A stretch of DNA of 64,000 nucleotides from the NCBI RefSeq assembly GCF_001429045.1, contig NZ_LMHY01000002.1, positions 62,001 through 126,000 of the forward strand, read 5' to 3'. The stretch comes from Pseudomonas sp. Root71. Its GTDB lineage: Bacteria > Pseudomonadota > Gammaproteobacteria > Pseudomonadales > Pseudomonadaceae. Below, piece after piece: positions 1-8,696 of this stretch. Every line of letters begins with the position of its first letter. Position 1 is the stretch's first letter. Below the pieces are notes generated by a model, which searched no databases, had not been told where the DNA came from, and saw only the letters and a list, made by a program, of their open reading frames with translations. Position numbers and translations under genes: made by a program.

Positions 1-316
1 GGATTTGCGTGCCTTGGCCGCGGATCTCGCGAGCGTTCCAGTTATCCCCCAGCACGATCAATACCGAGTCGCTGATGGCTTGGCCGGAGAGGCTGGTGCC
101 GGCGGCGCGGAAAGTCACCGGCACCTGATCCCGTTGCGCCAGTTGCAGCAGTGCGACCACTTCGTCTTCGGACTCGACGCGGATCACCAGTTGCGGAATC
201 AAGCGATAGAAGCTGGCGTCGGTGCCGAAGGCCAGGGTCGACAACGGGTCGTCGAAACGTCGCTCTAGGGGGATCAGTTGCTGTGCATCACGCAGGAAAG
301 CAGCCGGTAGACTCAT
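1..316 (-). CDS. FAD-binding/Fe-S D-lactate dehydrogenase (Dld-II type), 5' part only
   Basis: Only the first 105 codons are inside the window; the gene runs off the left edge with the frame open. The N-terminus reads MSLPAAFLRDAQQLIP and continues into a PCMH-type FAD-binding start with the stretch FRAAGTSLSGQA, as in GlcD and Dld-II proteins. Such enzymes oxidise D-lactate at the membrane or in the cytosol and carry a C-terminal Fe-S region, which is not visible here. The start ATG overlaps the stop of the upstream LutC gene by four bases (ATGA), so it is the last visible member of the lldP-lutABC transcript. Its position beside an L-lactate oxidase suggests that both lactate isomers are used. 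The alternative is a glycolate oxidase-like enzyme; the lactate context makes that less likely. Confidence 0.8.
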   Translation of the reverse strand, partial: MSLPAAFLRDAQQLIPLERRFDDPLSTLAFGTDASFYRLIPQLVIRVESEDEVVALLQLAQRDQVPVTFRAAGTSLSGQAISDSVLIVLGDNWNAREIRGQGTQI

Positions 317-984
317 TGGTCCTCCAGGATCAGTACCACCAGGTCCTTCGGACCGTGGGCGCCGTACGCCAGCACTTGTTCGATGTCGGCGGTTTTCGAC
401 GGGCCGGATACCAGCAACGCGTTGGTCGGCATGCCCTGGGCCCATTCGAATTCCTGCTGCATTTGATAGAAGTTGTCGCGGATTTCACTGGCCTTGAGCA
501 GGGCGAAATGCATCGGTGGCACCAGGCTCATCAGGCGTGGTTCTTCCCGGGTCGGCCAGAGAATAAGGCTGCCCGTGGCTGCGATGGCGCCGAGGGTTCC
601 AGTGATGCTCGCCGGGGTGTCGTTGAACAGCTCGGCTTTCCATTCTTCAACCGGACGGTCGTAGGCCTTGAGCATTGGCAGGCCGGGATTATTCGCCCAG
701 TGCTGCGTGATCCGTTGACCGTGGGGCGTTGTCGGTGCGATCAGCAGGCTTGGCAACTGGCGGTCCTGCAGCAACTGCGCGAGTAGCGTCGGCCACTCTT
801 GGCCGGACGTCAGATGTGTTTCCGTGTGCACCGCTTCCATCAACTTGCGCAGTTGCGCAATGCGCTGCTCAGGGGCGTAGGTGTAAGGCTGGGTCACCAG
901 ATCGACATCGAAGTTGTCGGCCACTGGCGTGGTGCCTGTCAGGCTTTTGCGCAGTTTCGCGAGGATATTTTGCTTGGCGCTCAT
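313..984 (-). CDS. lldG: LutC/LldG-type lactate utilisation protein (LUD domain)
   Basis: A 223-residue LUD-domain protein. It is the third subunit of the LutABC (LldEFG) complex that oxidises L-lactate to pyruvate in the cytoplasm. The LUD signature appears as ASITGTLGAIAATGSLIL (about residues 125-142), followed by SLVPPMHFALL and a C-terminal HGPKDLVVLILED, all usual for the family. The length matches LutC proteins. The start codon overlaps the stop of lldF and its own stop overlaps the start of the dehydrogenase, so translation is probably coupled. No Fe-S motif is present, as expected for this subunit. Confidence 0.9.
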   Translation of the reverse strand: MSAKQNILAKLRKSLTGTTPVADNFDVDLVTQPYTYAPEQRIAQLRKLMEAVHTETHLTSGQEWPTLLAQLLQDRQLPSLLIAPTTPHGQRITQHWANNPGLPMLKAYDRPVEEWKAELFNDTPASITGTLGAIAATGSLILWPTREEPRLMSLVPPMHFALLKASEIRDNFYQMQQEFEWAQGMPTNALLVSGPSKTADIEQVLAYGAHGPKDLVVLILEDQ

Positions 985-2438
985 CAGCGGTCTCCCTGTT
1001 TGGCCAGATGTTCGCGGGCCATGTCATGCAGCGAGCGGGCAGCGGGTTTTGGTGCGCTGTGGTTTTGCGTCCATGGGCCGACGTTGCTCGGCGTGAGGGC
1101 GCGCAACCGGGTGGCGAAGAAACCGAACAGGCGATACAGCGTCGGCGAGCTGTTGAGCTTGGCCCAGGCGTTCCAGATGAACCGCTCCTTGCGCGAATAC
1201 TTGCTGCCTTGACCGCGCATCACTTGATGGGGGCTGTCCGGGGCCTTGACGTTCTCTTCCCGCAGGCGTCGCAGCAAAGCAGGGATCGGGATTTTCACCG
1301 GGCAGACTTCACCGCAGGCACCGCACAGCGAAGACGCGCTCGGGTGATCCGGGACTTTCGCCAGGCCGACCATGTGCGGGGTGATGATTTTTCCGATAGG
1401 GCCGGGGTAAACCTCCCCATAGGCATGGCCGCCGATTCGGGTGTAGACCGGGCAATGATTCATACAGGCGCCGCAGCGAATGCAGTTCAGGGTCTGGCGC
1501 AGTTCGCTGTCGGCAAAGGCCTGGCTGCGGCCGTTGTCGAGCAGTACCAGGTGTACTTCTTGAGGGCCGTCGAGTTCATGCTCCTTGCGCGGACCGGAGA
1601 TCATGTTGACGTAGGTGGTGATCGGAATGCCCAGGGCCGAGCGGGTCAGCAATGACAGCAACGGCACCACGTCGCGCAGGTTTTCCACGACTTTTTCGAT
1701 ACCTGTGACGGCGATGTGTACCGGAGGCACCGTGGTGGTCATGCGACCGTTGCCTTCGTTTTCCACCAGCAGCAGGGTGCCGGTTTCGGCCACGGCGAAG
1801 TTGACGCCGGAGACGCCGATGTCCGCTTCGAAGAATTTCTGCCGCAGGACTCTGCGGCCGATCTGAATGAGTTGGTCTACGTCCTTGGTGTATTCCACGC
1901 CAAGTTTGTCGTGGAACAAGGACGCGACCTGACCGGCGTTCTTGTGGATTGCCGGCATGATTATGTGTGAAGGCTTCTCGTGGTCGAGCTGGACGATGTA
2001 CTCGCCCATGTCCGATTCCAGGCATTCAATGCCCCGATCAGCGAGGAAATGGTTCATCTCCATTTCTTCGCTGACCATCGATTTGCCCTTGATCACTTGC
2101 CGCCCCTCGTGAGCGCGGATGATCGAGAGGACGATGCCATTGGCCTCGTCCACCGTTTCCGCCCAGTGCACTGTCACACCGTTGCGGGTCAGGTTCTGTT
2201 CCAGTTGCTCGAGCAGGTCGGGCAATTTGGAGAGCGCGCGGGCACGGATTGCATTGCCCAGTGCGCGCAAGTGTTCTCTTTCATGGGCATCGCTGAACGC
2301 CGCTGCCCGTTTGGTCATCAGTGAATCCATCGCCTTGCGAAAGTTGCCTCGCAATTGCGCGTCACCCAGCGCGTTGTGGGCGCGGGTGCGGAAATCTTCT
2401 TCTACGGCAACCGTAGGAATAATCGTCGAGGTGCTCAT
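984..2438 (-). CDS. lldF: LutB/LldF-type iron-sulfur lactate oxidation protein
   Basis: A 484-residue protein with an N-terminal LUD domain (about residues 70-300; GVNFAVAETGTLLLVENEGN is typical) and a C-terminal ferredoxin-like region with two cysteine clusters, CIRCGACMNHCP and CGACGEVCP. These clusters should hold two [4Fe-4S] centres that pass electrons in the LutABC lactate oxidase. The short C-terminal tail after the clusters is basic. The gene overlaps lldE upstream by four bases and lldG downstream by one base, showing tight operon packing. Length and motif order fit the family well. Confidence 0.93.
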   Translation of the reverse strand: MSTSTIIPTVAVEEDFRTRAHNALGDAQLRGNFRKAMDSLMTKRAAAFSDAHEREHLRALGNAIRARALSKLPDLLEQLEQNLTRNGVTVHWAETVDEANGIVLSIIRAHEGRQVIKGKSMVSEEMEMNHFLADRGIECLESDMGEYIVQLDHEKPSHIIMPAIHKNAGQVASLFHDKLGVEYTKDVDQLIQIGRRVLRQKFFEADIGVSGVNFAVAETGTLLLVENEGNGRMTTTVPPVHIAVTGIEKVVENLRDVVPLLSLLTRSALGIPITTYVNMISGPRKEHELDGPQEVHLVLLDNGRSQAFADSELRQTLNCIRCGACMNHCPVYTRIGGHAYGEVYPGPIGKIITPHMVGLAKVPDHPSASSLCGACGEVCPVKIPIPALLRRLREENVKAPDSPHQVMRGQGSKYSRKERFIWNAWAKLNSSPTLYRLFGFFATRLRALTPSNVGPWTQNHSAPKPAARSLHDMAREHLAKQGDR

Positions 2439-3259
2439 TTCGCACCTCCGGTTCGCTGCCAGAGGAAACTGGCCAGATGCTGACCGCGCAACGCTTCCTG
2501 CTGTTTTTCCAGCGAGCCGTTGATGTTCATCAAACAGCCGCAGTCGGCACTCAACACCTTGTGCGCGCCGGATTCCTTCAGCGCCCGGGTCTTGTCAGCC
2601 ACCATCGCGCCGGAAATGTCTGGCATACGGACGCTGAATGTCCCGCCAAAGCCACAGCACTCACTTTCGTGATCGTGATTGACCCGCTCCACATTGCTTA
2701 GTTGCGACAACAACTCGCGGCCGTGCAGGTGGGTGTTCATTTCACGGCGTGCCGAGCACGAGGTGTGCAGCGCCACTTTTACCGGCTCGCCGCTGTCCTT
2801 GAGCTGCACCTTGCAGACAAACAACAGAAACTCGGCCAGCTCGTAGGTCCTGGCCGCCAGGGCCTGGACCTGTTTCAACGTGTCCGGCTCGTCCTTGAAC
2901 AAGTCGGCGTAATGTTCGCGCAGCATGCCCGCGCAAGAACCTGACGGCACCACCACCGGATAGTCGCCGGCAAACAACGCCAGTTGCGAGCGCGCCACTG
3001 TCCGTGCCTGTTCGGTGTAACCGGAGGTGTAGGCCGGTTGGCCGCAGCAGCTTTGCCCTTGCGGGTATTCGACACGAATGCCTTCGCGCTCCAGCAGGTG
3101 GATCGCATCCATCCCGGCTTGCGGGTAGAACAGATCGACTACGCAAGTCCCGAACAGGTAGACCCGTGACGGTTTCTCGCTGGGGTATTGCCGAGGCTCG
3201 GGCAGTGGCGGGGCGACACGGGTCGCATTCGGCACGGCGTTGTAATAAAGCTCGCTCAT
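2435..3259 (-). CDS. lldE: LutA/LldE-type lactate oxidation subunit (CCG domains)
   Basis: A 274-residue protein with two cysteine-rich CCG domains: SCCGQPAYTSGY near residue 71 and ECCGFGGTFSV near residue 200. Such domains bind Fe-S clusters and resemble heterodisulfide reductase subunit B. LutA works with LutB and LutC to oxidise L-lactate. The reading frame begins MSELYYNAVPNA and overlaps the lldF start by four bases. About 150 bases separate it from the lldP stop, and that gap carries a GC-rich hairpin at 3359-3383. Confidence 0.92.
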   Translation of the reverse strand: MSELYYNAVPNATRVAPPLPEPRQYPSEKPSRVYLFGTCVVDLFYPQAGMDAIHLLEREGIRVEYPQGQSCCGQPAYTSGYTEQARTVARSQLALFAGDYPVVVPSGSCAGMLREHYADLFKDEPDTLKQVQALAARTYELAEFLLFVCKVQLKDSGEPVKVALHTSCSARREMNTHLHGRELLSQLSNVERVNHDHESECCGFGGTFSVRMPDISGAMVADKTRALKESGAHKVLSADCGCLMNINGSLEKQQEALRGQHLASFLWQRTGGAK

Positions 3260-3358
3260 CAGGCGGTCTCCGGGTGGTCCCGGTTATTCGTCTGTCGAGG
3301 CTGCTGAATATAGAGCCGGAAGCTTTCAGTAGCCTTACAGACCGGGGTGTGAATAGCG

Positions 3359-3383
3359 GACGCCGGGGGCGTGGCCCGGCGTC
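3359..3383. other. GC-rich hairpin between lldP and lldE
   Basis: Nine-base arms GACGCCGGG and CCCGGCGTC flank a seven-base loop. On the minus strand, which carries the mRNA, no T-run follows, so it is not an obvious terminator of lldP. It may be an mRNA-stabilising or processing structure between the permease and enzyme genes. Confidence 0.45.
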
Positions 3384-3409
3384 GGTTTTTATCGTGTTGC
3401 CTGTAGCCC

Positions 3410-5104
3410 TTAGTGCACCAGCATGCCGGTGAACCAGTAGGCCTGGGCCAACGTGATCAAGCCGACAATCGTTGCAAAGAATAGGCTGTGCTTGAGGGTG
3501 AAGCGGAACAGATCCGATTCTTTGCCCACCAGACCGGTCGCGGCACAGGCCACGGCGATCGATTGTGGCGAGATCATCTTGCCGGTCACGCCACCGCTGG
3601 TGTTCGCCGCCACCAGCAAGGTGTCGTTGACACCGATCTGGTGCGCAGTGGTCGCTTGCAGCGAACTGAACAGGGCGTTGGACGAAGTATCGGAGCCGGT
3701 GAGGAACACGCCCAGCCAGCCGAGGAACGGCGAGAAGAACGGGAACGCCGCGCCGGTGCCTGCCAATACCAGGGCCATTGTCGAGGACATGCCCGAGTAG
3801 TTGGTGACGAAAGCGAAGGCCAGCACCATGCCGATGGACAGGATCGGCCAGCGCAGTTCGTAGAAGGTCTCCTTGAAAGTGGTCAGACCAGTTTTGATGT
3901 TGATCTTCAGCACCAGCATGGAGATCAGGGCCGAGAAGAAAATCGCCGTGCCGGTGGCGGAAATCGGGTCCAATTTGAACACTGCCGGAAGGGCGGTTGG
4001 CGCGGTTACGATCGGTGCGACCTTGATCACCATCTGGTCCAGGTGCGGGATGGCGAAGTTGAATACGAAGCTGTACATCGCACCGCCGGCGGCGAACATC
4101 GCCTTGAACGGCTTCAGGGTCCAGATGGTGACCAGTACGGTCAGGATCAGAAACGGCGACCAGGCCTTGAAGATTTCCCCGAGGCTGTAGGGCGAAGCCA
4201 CGGTGGTGCGTTTCTGGCCGAAACCACCGACGCTGGCGCTCACCACAGAGGCCGATACAGCGCCGACGATGTGTTGGCCGGCGGCGCGTTTTGGTTGCCA
4301 GACTTTCAGGAACAGGGTCAGGGAAATCAGACTGGCCAGGGCCGAGGTGATGTCCGGCAGTTCCGGGCCGATGAAGTTCGAGGTGAAGTACTGGGTCACG
4401 GCAAAGCTCAAGCCGGCTACCAGGGCTGCCGGCCAGGTTTCCCGCACGCCGCGCAGGCCGTCCATCATGAACACCAGCCAGAATGGCACGAACAACGACA
4501 GCAGCGGCAATTGGCGACCGGTCATGGCGCCGATCTTGAACGCGTCGATACCGGTGACTTGGCCGGCAACGATGATCGGAATGCCCAGGGCACCGAATGC
4601 CACCGGCGCCGTGTTGGCGATCAGGCACAAGCCAGCGGCGTACAGCGGGTTGAAGCCAAGACCTACCAGCAGCGCAGCGGTAATCGCCACGGGTGCGCCA
4701 AAACCGGCTGCACCTTCGAGGAAGGCGCCGAAGCAGAAACCGATCAGCAGGACCTGCAGGCGCTGGTCATCGGTGATCGACAGGACCGAGCTGCGGATGA
4801 CTTCAAACTGCCCGCTCTTGACTGTCAGTTTGTAGAGGAATACCGCTGCCACGATGATCCAGGCAATCGGCCACAGGCCATAGGCGAAGCCATACCCGGC
4901 GGCGGCGAACGCCATGTCGACCGGCATCTGGAAGGCGAAGATCGCCACCAGGATCGACAAAGCCAGGGTGATGCTGCCGGCCACATGCCCTTTGAGGCGG
5001 AACACGGCCAAAGCCAGGAAGAAAAACACGATGGGGATGACGGCGGCGAGTGCGGACAGGCCGAGGCTGCCGAGCGGGGTATAGAGCTGTTGCCAGGTTT
5101 GCAT
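3410..5104 (-). CDS. lldP: L-lactate permease
   Basis: A 564-residue inner-membrane protein of the LctP family that imports lactate (and often glycolate) with protons. The N-terminus [19 protein letters not shown] is typical for LldP. About twelve or more hydrophobic spans are visible, and the stretch [20 protein letters not shown] (near residue 120) is the family signature. It is the first gene of the minus-strand lactate operon and is divergent from the GntR regulator at 5366. A promoter, two LldR-type operators and a candidate Crc/Hfq-binding A-rich motif lie upstream; they are listed separately. Confidence 0.95.
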   Translation of the reverse strand: MQTWQQLYTPLGSLGLSALAAVIPIVFFFLALAVFRLKGHVAGSITLALSILVAIFAFQMPVDMAFAAAGYGFAYGLWPIAWIIVAAVFLYKLTVKSGQFEVIRSSVLSITDDQRLQVLLIGFCFGAFLEGAAGFGAPVAITAALLVGLGFNPLYAAGLCLIANTAPVAFGALGIPIIVAGQVTGIDAFKIGAMTGRQLPLLSLFVPFWLVFMMDGLRGVRETWPAALVAGLSFAVTQYFTSNFIGPELPDITSALASLISLTLFLKVWQPKRAAGQHIVGAVSASVVSASVGGFGQKRTTVASPYSLGEIFKAWSPFLILTVLVTIWTLKPFKAMFAAGGAMYSFVFNFAIPHLDQMVIKVAPIVTAPTALPAVFKLDPISATGTAIFFSALISMLVLKINIKTGLTTFKETFYELRWPILSIGMVLAFAFVTNYSGMSSTMALVLAGTGAAFPFFSPFLGWLGVFLTGSDTSSNALFSSLQATTAHQIGVNDTLLVAANTSGGVTGKMISPQSIAVACAATGLVGKESDLFRFTLKHSLFFATIVGLITLAQAYWFTGMLVH

Positions 5105-5120
5105 ATGGGGTGGCCCCTAA

Positions 5121-5128
5121 TTGTTGTT
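5121..5128 (-). promoter_or_regulatory. Candidate Hfq/Crc CA motif before lldP
   Basis: On the minus strand the sequence AACAACAA lies 17-24 bases before the lldP ATG. It matches the AANAANAA motif bound by Hfq with Crc in Pseudomonas catabolite repression. The match is short and could occur by chance, but its place beside the ribosome binding region is where such motifs act. Confidence 0.45.
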
Positions 5129-5156
5129 GGTCAGGCACTGATCAGCGTTCTTGGAT

Positions 5157-5173
5157 AATTGGTAAGACCAATT
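5157..5173. promoter_or_regulatory. LldR-type operator, promoter-proximal
   Basis: A perfect inverted repeat: AATTGGT, three bases, ACCAATT. The core TGGTNNNACCA is the known recognition pattern of FadR/GntR-group regulators such as LldR and PdhR. It lies just downstream of the predicted lldP start of transcription, where bound repressor would block RNA polymerase. Confidence 0.8.
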
Positions 5174-5190
5174 TACAATCGCTGTTGGCT

Positions 5191-5220
5191 AGGGTAAAAG
5201 CCTTGTAGGCGGTGTGTCAA
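5191..5220 (-). promoter_or_regulatory. Predicted sigma-70 promoter of lldP
   Basis: On the minus strand a perfect -35 TTGACA (5215-5220) is followed after 18 bases by TACCCT (5191-5196) as a fair -10. The two operators sit on both sides, one centred about 92 bases upstream of the expected start site and one just after it. Confidence 0.6.
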
Positions 5221-5270
5221 TTTGCCGCCCTAAAACTTTTGTCGAATGCGAAGTGCGCAGGTCGTCTGCC

Positions 5271-5281
5271 TGGTATGACCA
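5271..5281. promoter_or_regulatory. LldR-type operator, distal
   Basis: TGGT-ATG-ACCA, the same core as the proximal site, centred 111 bases from it. It lies upstream of the lldP promoter and about 85 bases before the regulator gene, so it could serve autoregulation as well as looping. Confidence 0.7.
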
Positions 5282-5365
5282 AATGCGTTGTGGCAGGTGC
5301 TGGCGCGGCGCCGATAGGCCAGAATAGAGCGCCGGCGAGCCGTCGGATCGTGGAGTAATCGAGTT

Positions 5366-6133
5366 ATGGGGTTTGATCAGATTCGTCAGCGCCGTTTGTC
5401 TGACGATATTGTCGAGCAGCTTGAGGGCATGATCCTCGAGGGCACGCTCAAAGCGGGTGGGCGCTTGCCGGCCGAGCGCGCGCTGGCCGAGCAATTTGGC
5501 GTGTCTCGCCCTTCGTTGCGCGAAGCCATTCAGAAACTGACCGCCAAGGGCCTGCTGGTCAGTCGCCAGGGTGGTGGCAACTATGTGGTGGAATCACTGG
5601 GCAGCACCTTCAGTGATCCCTTGTTGCATCTGCTGGAAAGCAACCCCGAGGCGCAACGCGATCTGCTGGAGTTTCGCCATACGCTGGAAGCGTCTTGCGC
5701 CTACTATGCGGCGCTGCGTGCCACGGATGTGGATCGCGAGCGGCTGACCGCGGCATTCAACGAATTGCAGGACTGTTATTCGCGTCACGAAGAAGTGAGT
5801 CGTGCCGAAGAGGGTGCGGCGGACGCAAGGTTTCACCTGGCGATTGCCGAGGCCAGCCACAATGCCGTGTTGCTGCACACCATTCGCGGGCTGTTCGATC
5901 TGCTCAAGCGCAACGTGGTGACCAACATCGGTGGGATGTACAAGCAGCGCACTGAAACCCGCGACATGCTGATCACGCAGCATCGAGAGTTGTATCAGGC
6001 GATTATCGAAGGGCATGCGGAGCAGGCGCGGGAAGTTTCCAGTCGGCACATTCTGTATGTGCAGGAAGTGCTGGAAGAGGTGCGTCAGGAAGTGCAGCGC
6101 GTGGCCCGGGCGGAGCGGCGCAAGGGGATGTGA
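5366..6133 (+). CDS. lldR: GntR/FadR-family lactate-responsive regulator
   Basis: A 255-residue transcription factor. The N-terminal winged helix-turn-helix (about residues 5-70) contains LPAERALAEQFGVSRPSLRE, typical of GntR proteins. The rest is an all-helical FCD ligand-binding domain with FHLAIAEASHNAVLLH, whose histidines normally hold a metal near the ligand. It is divergent from lldP with paired operators between them, which fits an LldR-type repressor/activator released by lactate. A GGAG ribosome site precedes the ATG. PdhR, which binds pyruvate and shares the operator core, is the main alternative; the neighbourhood favours LldR. Confidence 0.85.
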   Translation: MGFDQIRQRRLSDDIVEQLEGMILEGTLKAGGRLPAERALAEQFGVSRPSLREAIQKLTAKGLLVSRQGGGNYVVESLGSTFSDPLLHLLESNPEAQRDLLEFRHTLEASCAYYAALRATDVDRERLTAAFNELQDCYSRHEEVSRAEEGAADARFHLAIAEASHNAVLLHTIRGLFDLLKRNVVTNIGGMYKQRTETRDMLITQHRELYQAIIEGHAEQAREVSSRHILYVQEVLEEVRQEVQRVARAERRKGM

Positions 6134-6144
6134 CCGTTTAATGC

Positions 6145-6219
6145 AAAAGATCGCAGCCTTCGGCAGCTCCTACATTGGAATGCGTTCCCTGTAGGAGCTG
6201 CCGGAGGCTGCGATCTTTT
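6145..6219. repeat. REP-type palindrome, family A
   Basis: Twenty-nine-base arms (6145-6173 and 6191-6219) with one mismatch flank a 17-base spacer. The left arm starts AAAAGATCGCAGCCTTCGGC. A longer copy of the same unit is at 61526-61602. It lies between the convergent lldR and smpB ends and its hairpin with a T-run could also terminate transcription. Confidence 0.85.
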
Positions 6220-6249
6220 TATTCGCGCCGCAATTCGCAGGCAGAAAAA

Positions 6250-6732
6250 TCAGTCTTCCTTGCCCTTGTTGCGCACCGCACGCTGCAACTCGCGACCGGC
6301 ATCGCGTTCGCGTTCGGTATCGCGCTTGTCGTATTCCTTCTTGCCCTTGCCCAGGGCGATCTCGCACTTGACCATGTGCTTGCTCCAGTACCAGGACAGG
6401 CACACGCAGGCGTAACCCTTTTGCTGCACGGCCGCGGCCAGCTTTTCCAGCTCGCGCCGGTTGAGCAGCAACTTACGGGTGCGCACGGGGTCGGCGATGA
6501 CGTGGGTACTGGCGGTCGTCAGGGGCGTAATGTGGCTGCCGAGCAGCCAGGCTTCGCCATCCTTGAGCAGCACGTAGCTGTCAACCAGCTGCAGCTTGCT
6601 TGCCCGCAGACTTTTTACTTCCCAGCCGGCCAGGACCAGACCAGCCTCGAAACGATGCTCGATGAAGTAATCGTGTCGCGCCTTTTTGTTTTGCGCGATG
6701 GTCCCTGTTGGGTGTTTCTTCTGTTTAGCCAT
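6250..6732 (-). CDS. smpB: SsrA-binding protein SmpB
   Basis: A 160-residue basic protein that carries tmRNA to stalled ribosomes for trans-translation. The start [10 protein letters not shown] and the core [21 protein letters not shown] (split here as family blocks) are characteristic, as is the C-terminal lysine- and arginine-rich tail from about residue 130. The reading frame is open further upstream, but the ATG at 6732 gives the standard SmpB length and N-terminus, so it was chosen. No tmRNA gene is visible in this window. The gene is divergent from the transporter at 6851. Confidence 0.96.
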   Translation of the reverse strand: MAKQKKHPTGTIAQNKKARHDYFIEHRFEAGLVLAGWEVKSLRASKLQLVDSYVLLKDGEAWLLGSHITPLTTASTHVIADPVRTRKLLLNRRELEKLAAAVQQKGYACVCLSWYWSKHMVKCEIALGKGKKEYDKRDTERERDAGRELQRAVRNKGKED

Positions 6733-6850
6733 AGGGGCGGCATTATAGGGAGTTGCACGCGAGTCGGCTACGGTGTTGCTACGTGCTTGAGCAGGTTGAT
6801 TGAATCCCGGACAATGCGGCCTCTTTTTTGAACGCTTGGGCGTGATAACG

Positions 6851-8254
6851 ATGTCGACAGACAAGGTTTCTGTCCACGGCAGTTGGGCTAGCCGCTGGGT
6901 CTTCATACTCGCCGCGACCGGTTCGGCCGTGGGGCTGGGTAGTATCTGGAAATTCCCGTACATGGTCGGCGTCTATGGCGGCGGTGCCTTCGTGCTGATG
7001 TTCCTGGCCTGCATCGCGCTGATCGGGGTGCCGGTCATGCTGGCGGAAACCCTGATCGGCCGGCGTGCCCGGCAGAGCCCGGCCAATGCCTTGAAGATCC
7101 TGGCGACAGAGGCGGGGCACTCGGCCAAATGGTCCTGGGGCGCTTTTGCCGGGATGATCACCGCGTTGCTGATCCTGTCGTTCTACAGTGTGGTCGGCGG
7201 CTGGTCGCTGGACTACATCATCGACATGGGGCGTGGCGATTTTCAGGGGGCGACGCCTGATCAGGTGGGGGCTTACTTCGGCAATGTGATCGCCGATCCC
7301 TGGCGCCTGACACTTTGGCACACCATTTTCATGCTGTTGTCCGCGGTGGTGATCGCCAAGGGCGTGGTTGCCGGGCTTGAACGCAGTTTGCGCATCATGA
7401 TGCCGCTGCTGTTCGTGATGATCCTCGTGTTGTTGGGCTACAGCATGACCACCGGGCATTTCATGGCGGGCGTGCATTTCATGTTCGACTTCCACCCGGA
7501 AAAGGTCATGGACGGCTTGTTGCCCGCGATGGGGCATGCGTTCTTTTCCCTGAGCGTGGGCGTCGGCTCGATCATGATCTACGGCGCCTACATGCCGAAG
7601 AACTCGTCGATTTCAGGGACGGTCGTTGGCGTGGCGCTGCTCGATACCTTCGTTTCCCTGGTGGCCGGCCTGGCATTGTTTCCGATTGTTTTTGCGGCGG
7701 GCCTGAATCCGAGCGAGGGACCGGGGCTGATGTTCGTCAGCCTGCCGTTTGCCTTCGGTAACGTGGCGTTCGGGCAATTGATGGGGGTGGTGTTCTTCGT
7801 GCTGGTGGCGGTCGCTGCCTGGAGTTCGGCGATTTCCCTGCTTGAGCCGATGGTGGCCTACCTGGTCGAGCGCACTAAAGTGAGCCGAGCCTGGGTCACC
7901 TTCTGGCTGGCGTTCAGCTGCTGGTTTGTCGGCCTGGGCACGGTGTTCTCCTTCAATATCTGGAAGGAGGCGAAGTTCTTCGTGAACGAAGGCGGGATGT
8001 TCCACCTCTACCAATGGGGAGCCGCCGGTGGTCTCGACTTCTTCGGTGTGATCGATTTCTTCACCTCGCGACTCATGTTGCCGCTTGGCGGTTTGTGTTT
8101 CGTGGTGTTTGCGGGCTGGATCATGGGGCGCGAAGCGGTGCGCGACGAGTTGTCGATCCGTAACCCTGCGCTGTTTGGCCTGTCCTTGTTCTTGATGCGC
8201 TATGTGGCGCCCATCGGCATTCTCGTAGTGTTTGCCGCCCAGCTGTGGAAGTGA
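6851..8254 (+). CDS. Sodium-dependent transporter, NSS/SNF family
   Basis: A 467-residue inner-membrane protein of the neurotransmitter:sodium symporter family. The first membrane segment carries [19 protein letters not shown] (about residues 22-40), the family hallmark with the unwound TM1 that binds Na+ and substrate. About eleven or twelve hydrophobic segments are visible. Bacterial members take up amino acids; the substrate here cannot be told. The start at 6851 was chosen over an in-frame upstream codon because [18 protein letters not shown] fits the family N-terminus. It sits between smpB and ratA, which are next to each other in enteric bacteria. Confidence 0.88.
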   Translation: MSTDKVSVHGSWASRWVFILAATGSAVGLGSIWKFPYMVGVYGGGAFVLMFLACIALIGVPVMLAETLIGRRARQSPANALKILATEAGHSAKWSWGAFAGMITALLILSFYSVVGGWSLDYIIDMGRGDFQGATPDQVGAYFGNVIADPWRLTLWHTIFMLLSAVVIAKGVVAGLERSLRIMMPLLFVMILVLLGYSMTTGHFMAGVHFMFDFHPEKVMDGLLPAMGHAFFSLSVGVGSIMIYGAYMPKNSSISGTVVGVALLDTFVSLVAGLALFPIVFAAGLNPSEGPGLMFVSLPFAFGNVAFGQLMGVVFFVLVAVAAWSSAISLLEPMVAYLVERTKVSRAWVTFWLAFSCWFVGLGTVFSFNIWKEAKFFVNEGGMFHLYQWGAAGGLDFFGVIDFFTSRLMLPLGGLCFVVFAGWIMGREAVRDELSIRNPALFGLSLFLMRYVAPIGILVVFAAQLWK

Positions 8255-8261
8255 CGCTGAC

Positions 8262-8696
8262 ATGACGACACACATTTCACGTTCGGCCTTGCTGCCGTAC
8301 CCGGCACAAGCGCTGTATGACCTGGTCAACGACGTGGCGCGCTATCCGGAGTTTCTGCCGTGGTGCTCGTCCGCCGAAGTCCTGGAGAGCTCACCTGAGC
8401 ATATGCGGGCGAGCGTCGGCGTGGCGAAGGGCGGCCTCAGCCAGCATTTCGTGACGCGCAACACGCTGGTTCCGGGGCAGTCGATCGAAATGAACCTCGA
8501 AGAGGGCCCTTTCACCCAATTGCATGGCATCTGGGTATTCAAGGCGTTGACCGACAAAGCCTGCAAGATCAGCCTCGATCTGTCGTTCGATTATGCCGGG
8601 CCGCTGGTTCGTGCCACCTTGGGACCGCTGTTCAATCAGGCGGCCAATACTTTGGTGGATGCGTTCTGCCAGCGCGCCAAGCAGATACATGGTTGA
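8262..8696 (+). CDS. ratA: RatA/COQ10-like START-domain protein
   Basis: A 144-residue single-domain protein of the polyketide cyclase/START fold. The stretches LYDLVNDVARYPEFLPWC and FKALTDKACKISLDLSF are typical of RatA and of the COQ10 family. RatA of E. coli was described as blocking 70S ribosome formation; homologues are also linked to ubiquinone binding, so the true role is unsettled. The ATG at 8262 was chosen because it follows the transporter stop by seven bases and gives the usual length. The next gene overlaps its end. Confidence 0.85.
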   Translation: MTTHISRSALLPYPAQALYDLVNDVARYPEFLPWCSSAEVLESSPEHMRASVGVAKGGLSQHFVTRNTLVPGQSIEMNLEEGPFTQLHGIWVFKALTDKACKISLDLSFDYAGPLVRATLGPLFNQAANTLVDAFCQRAKQIHG

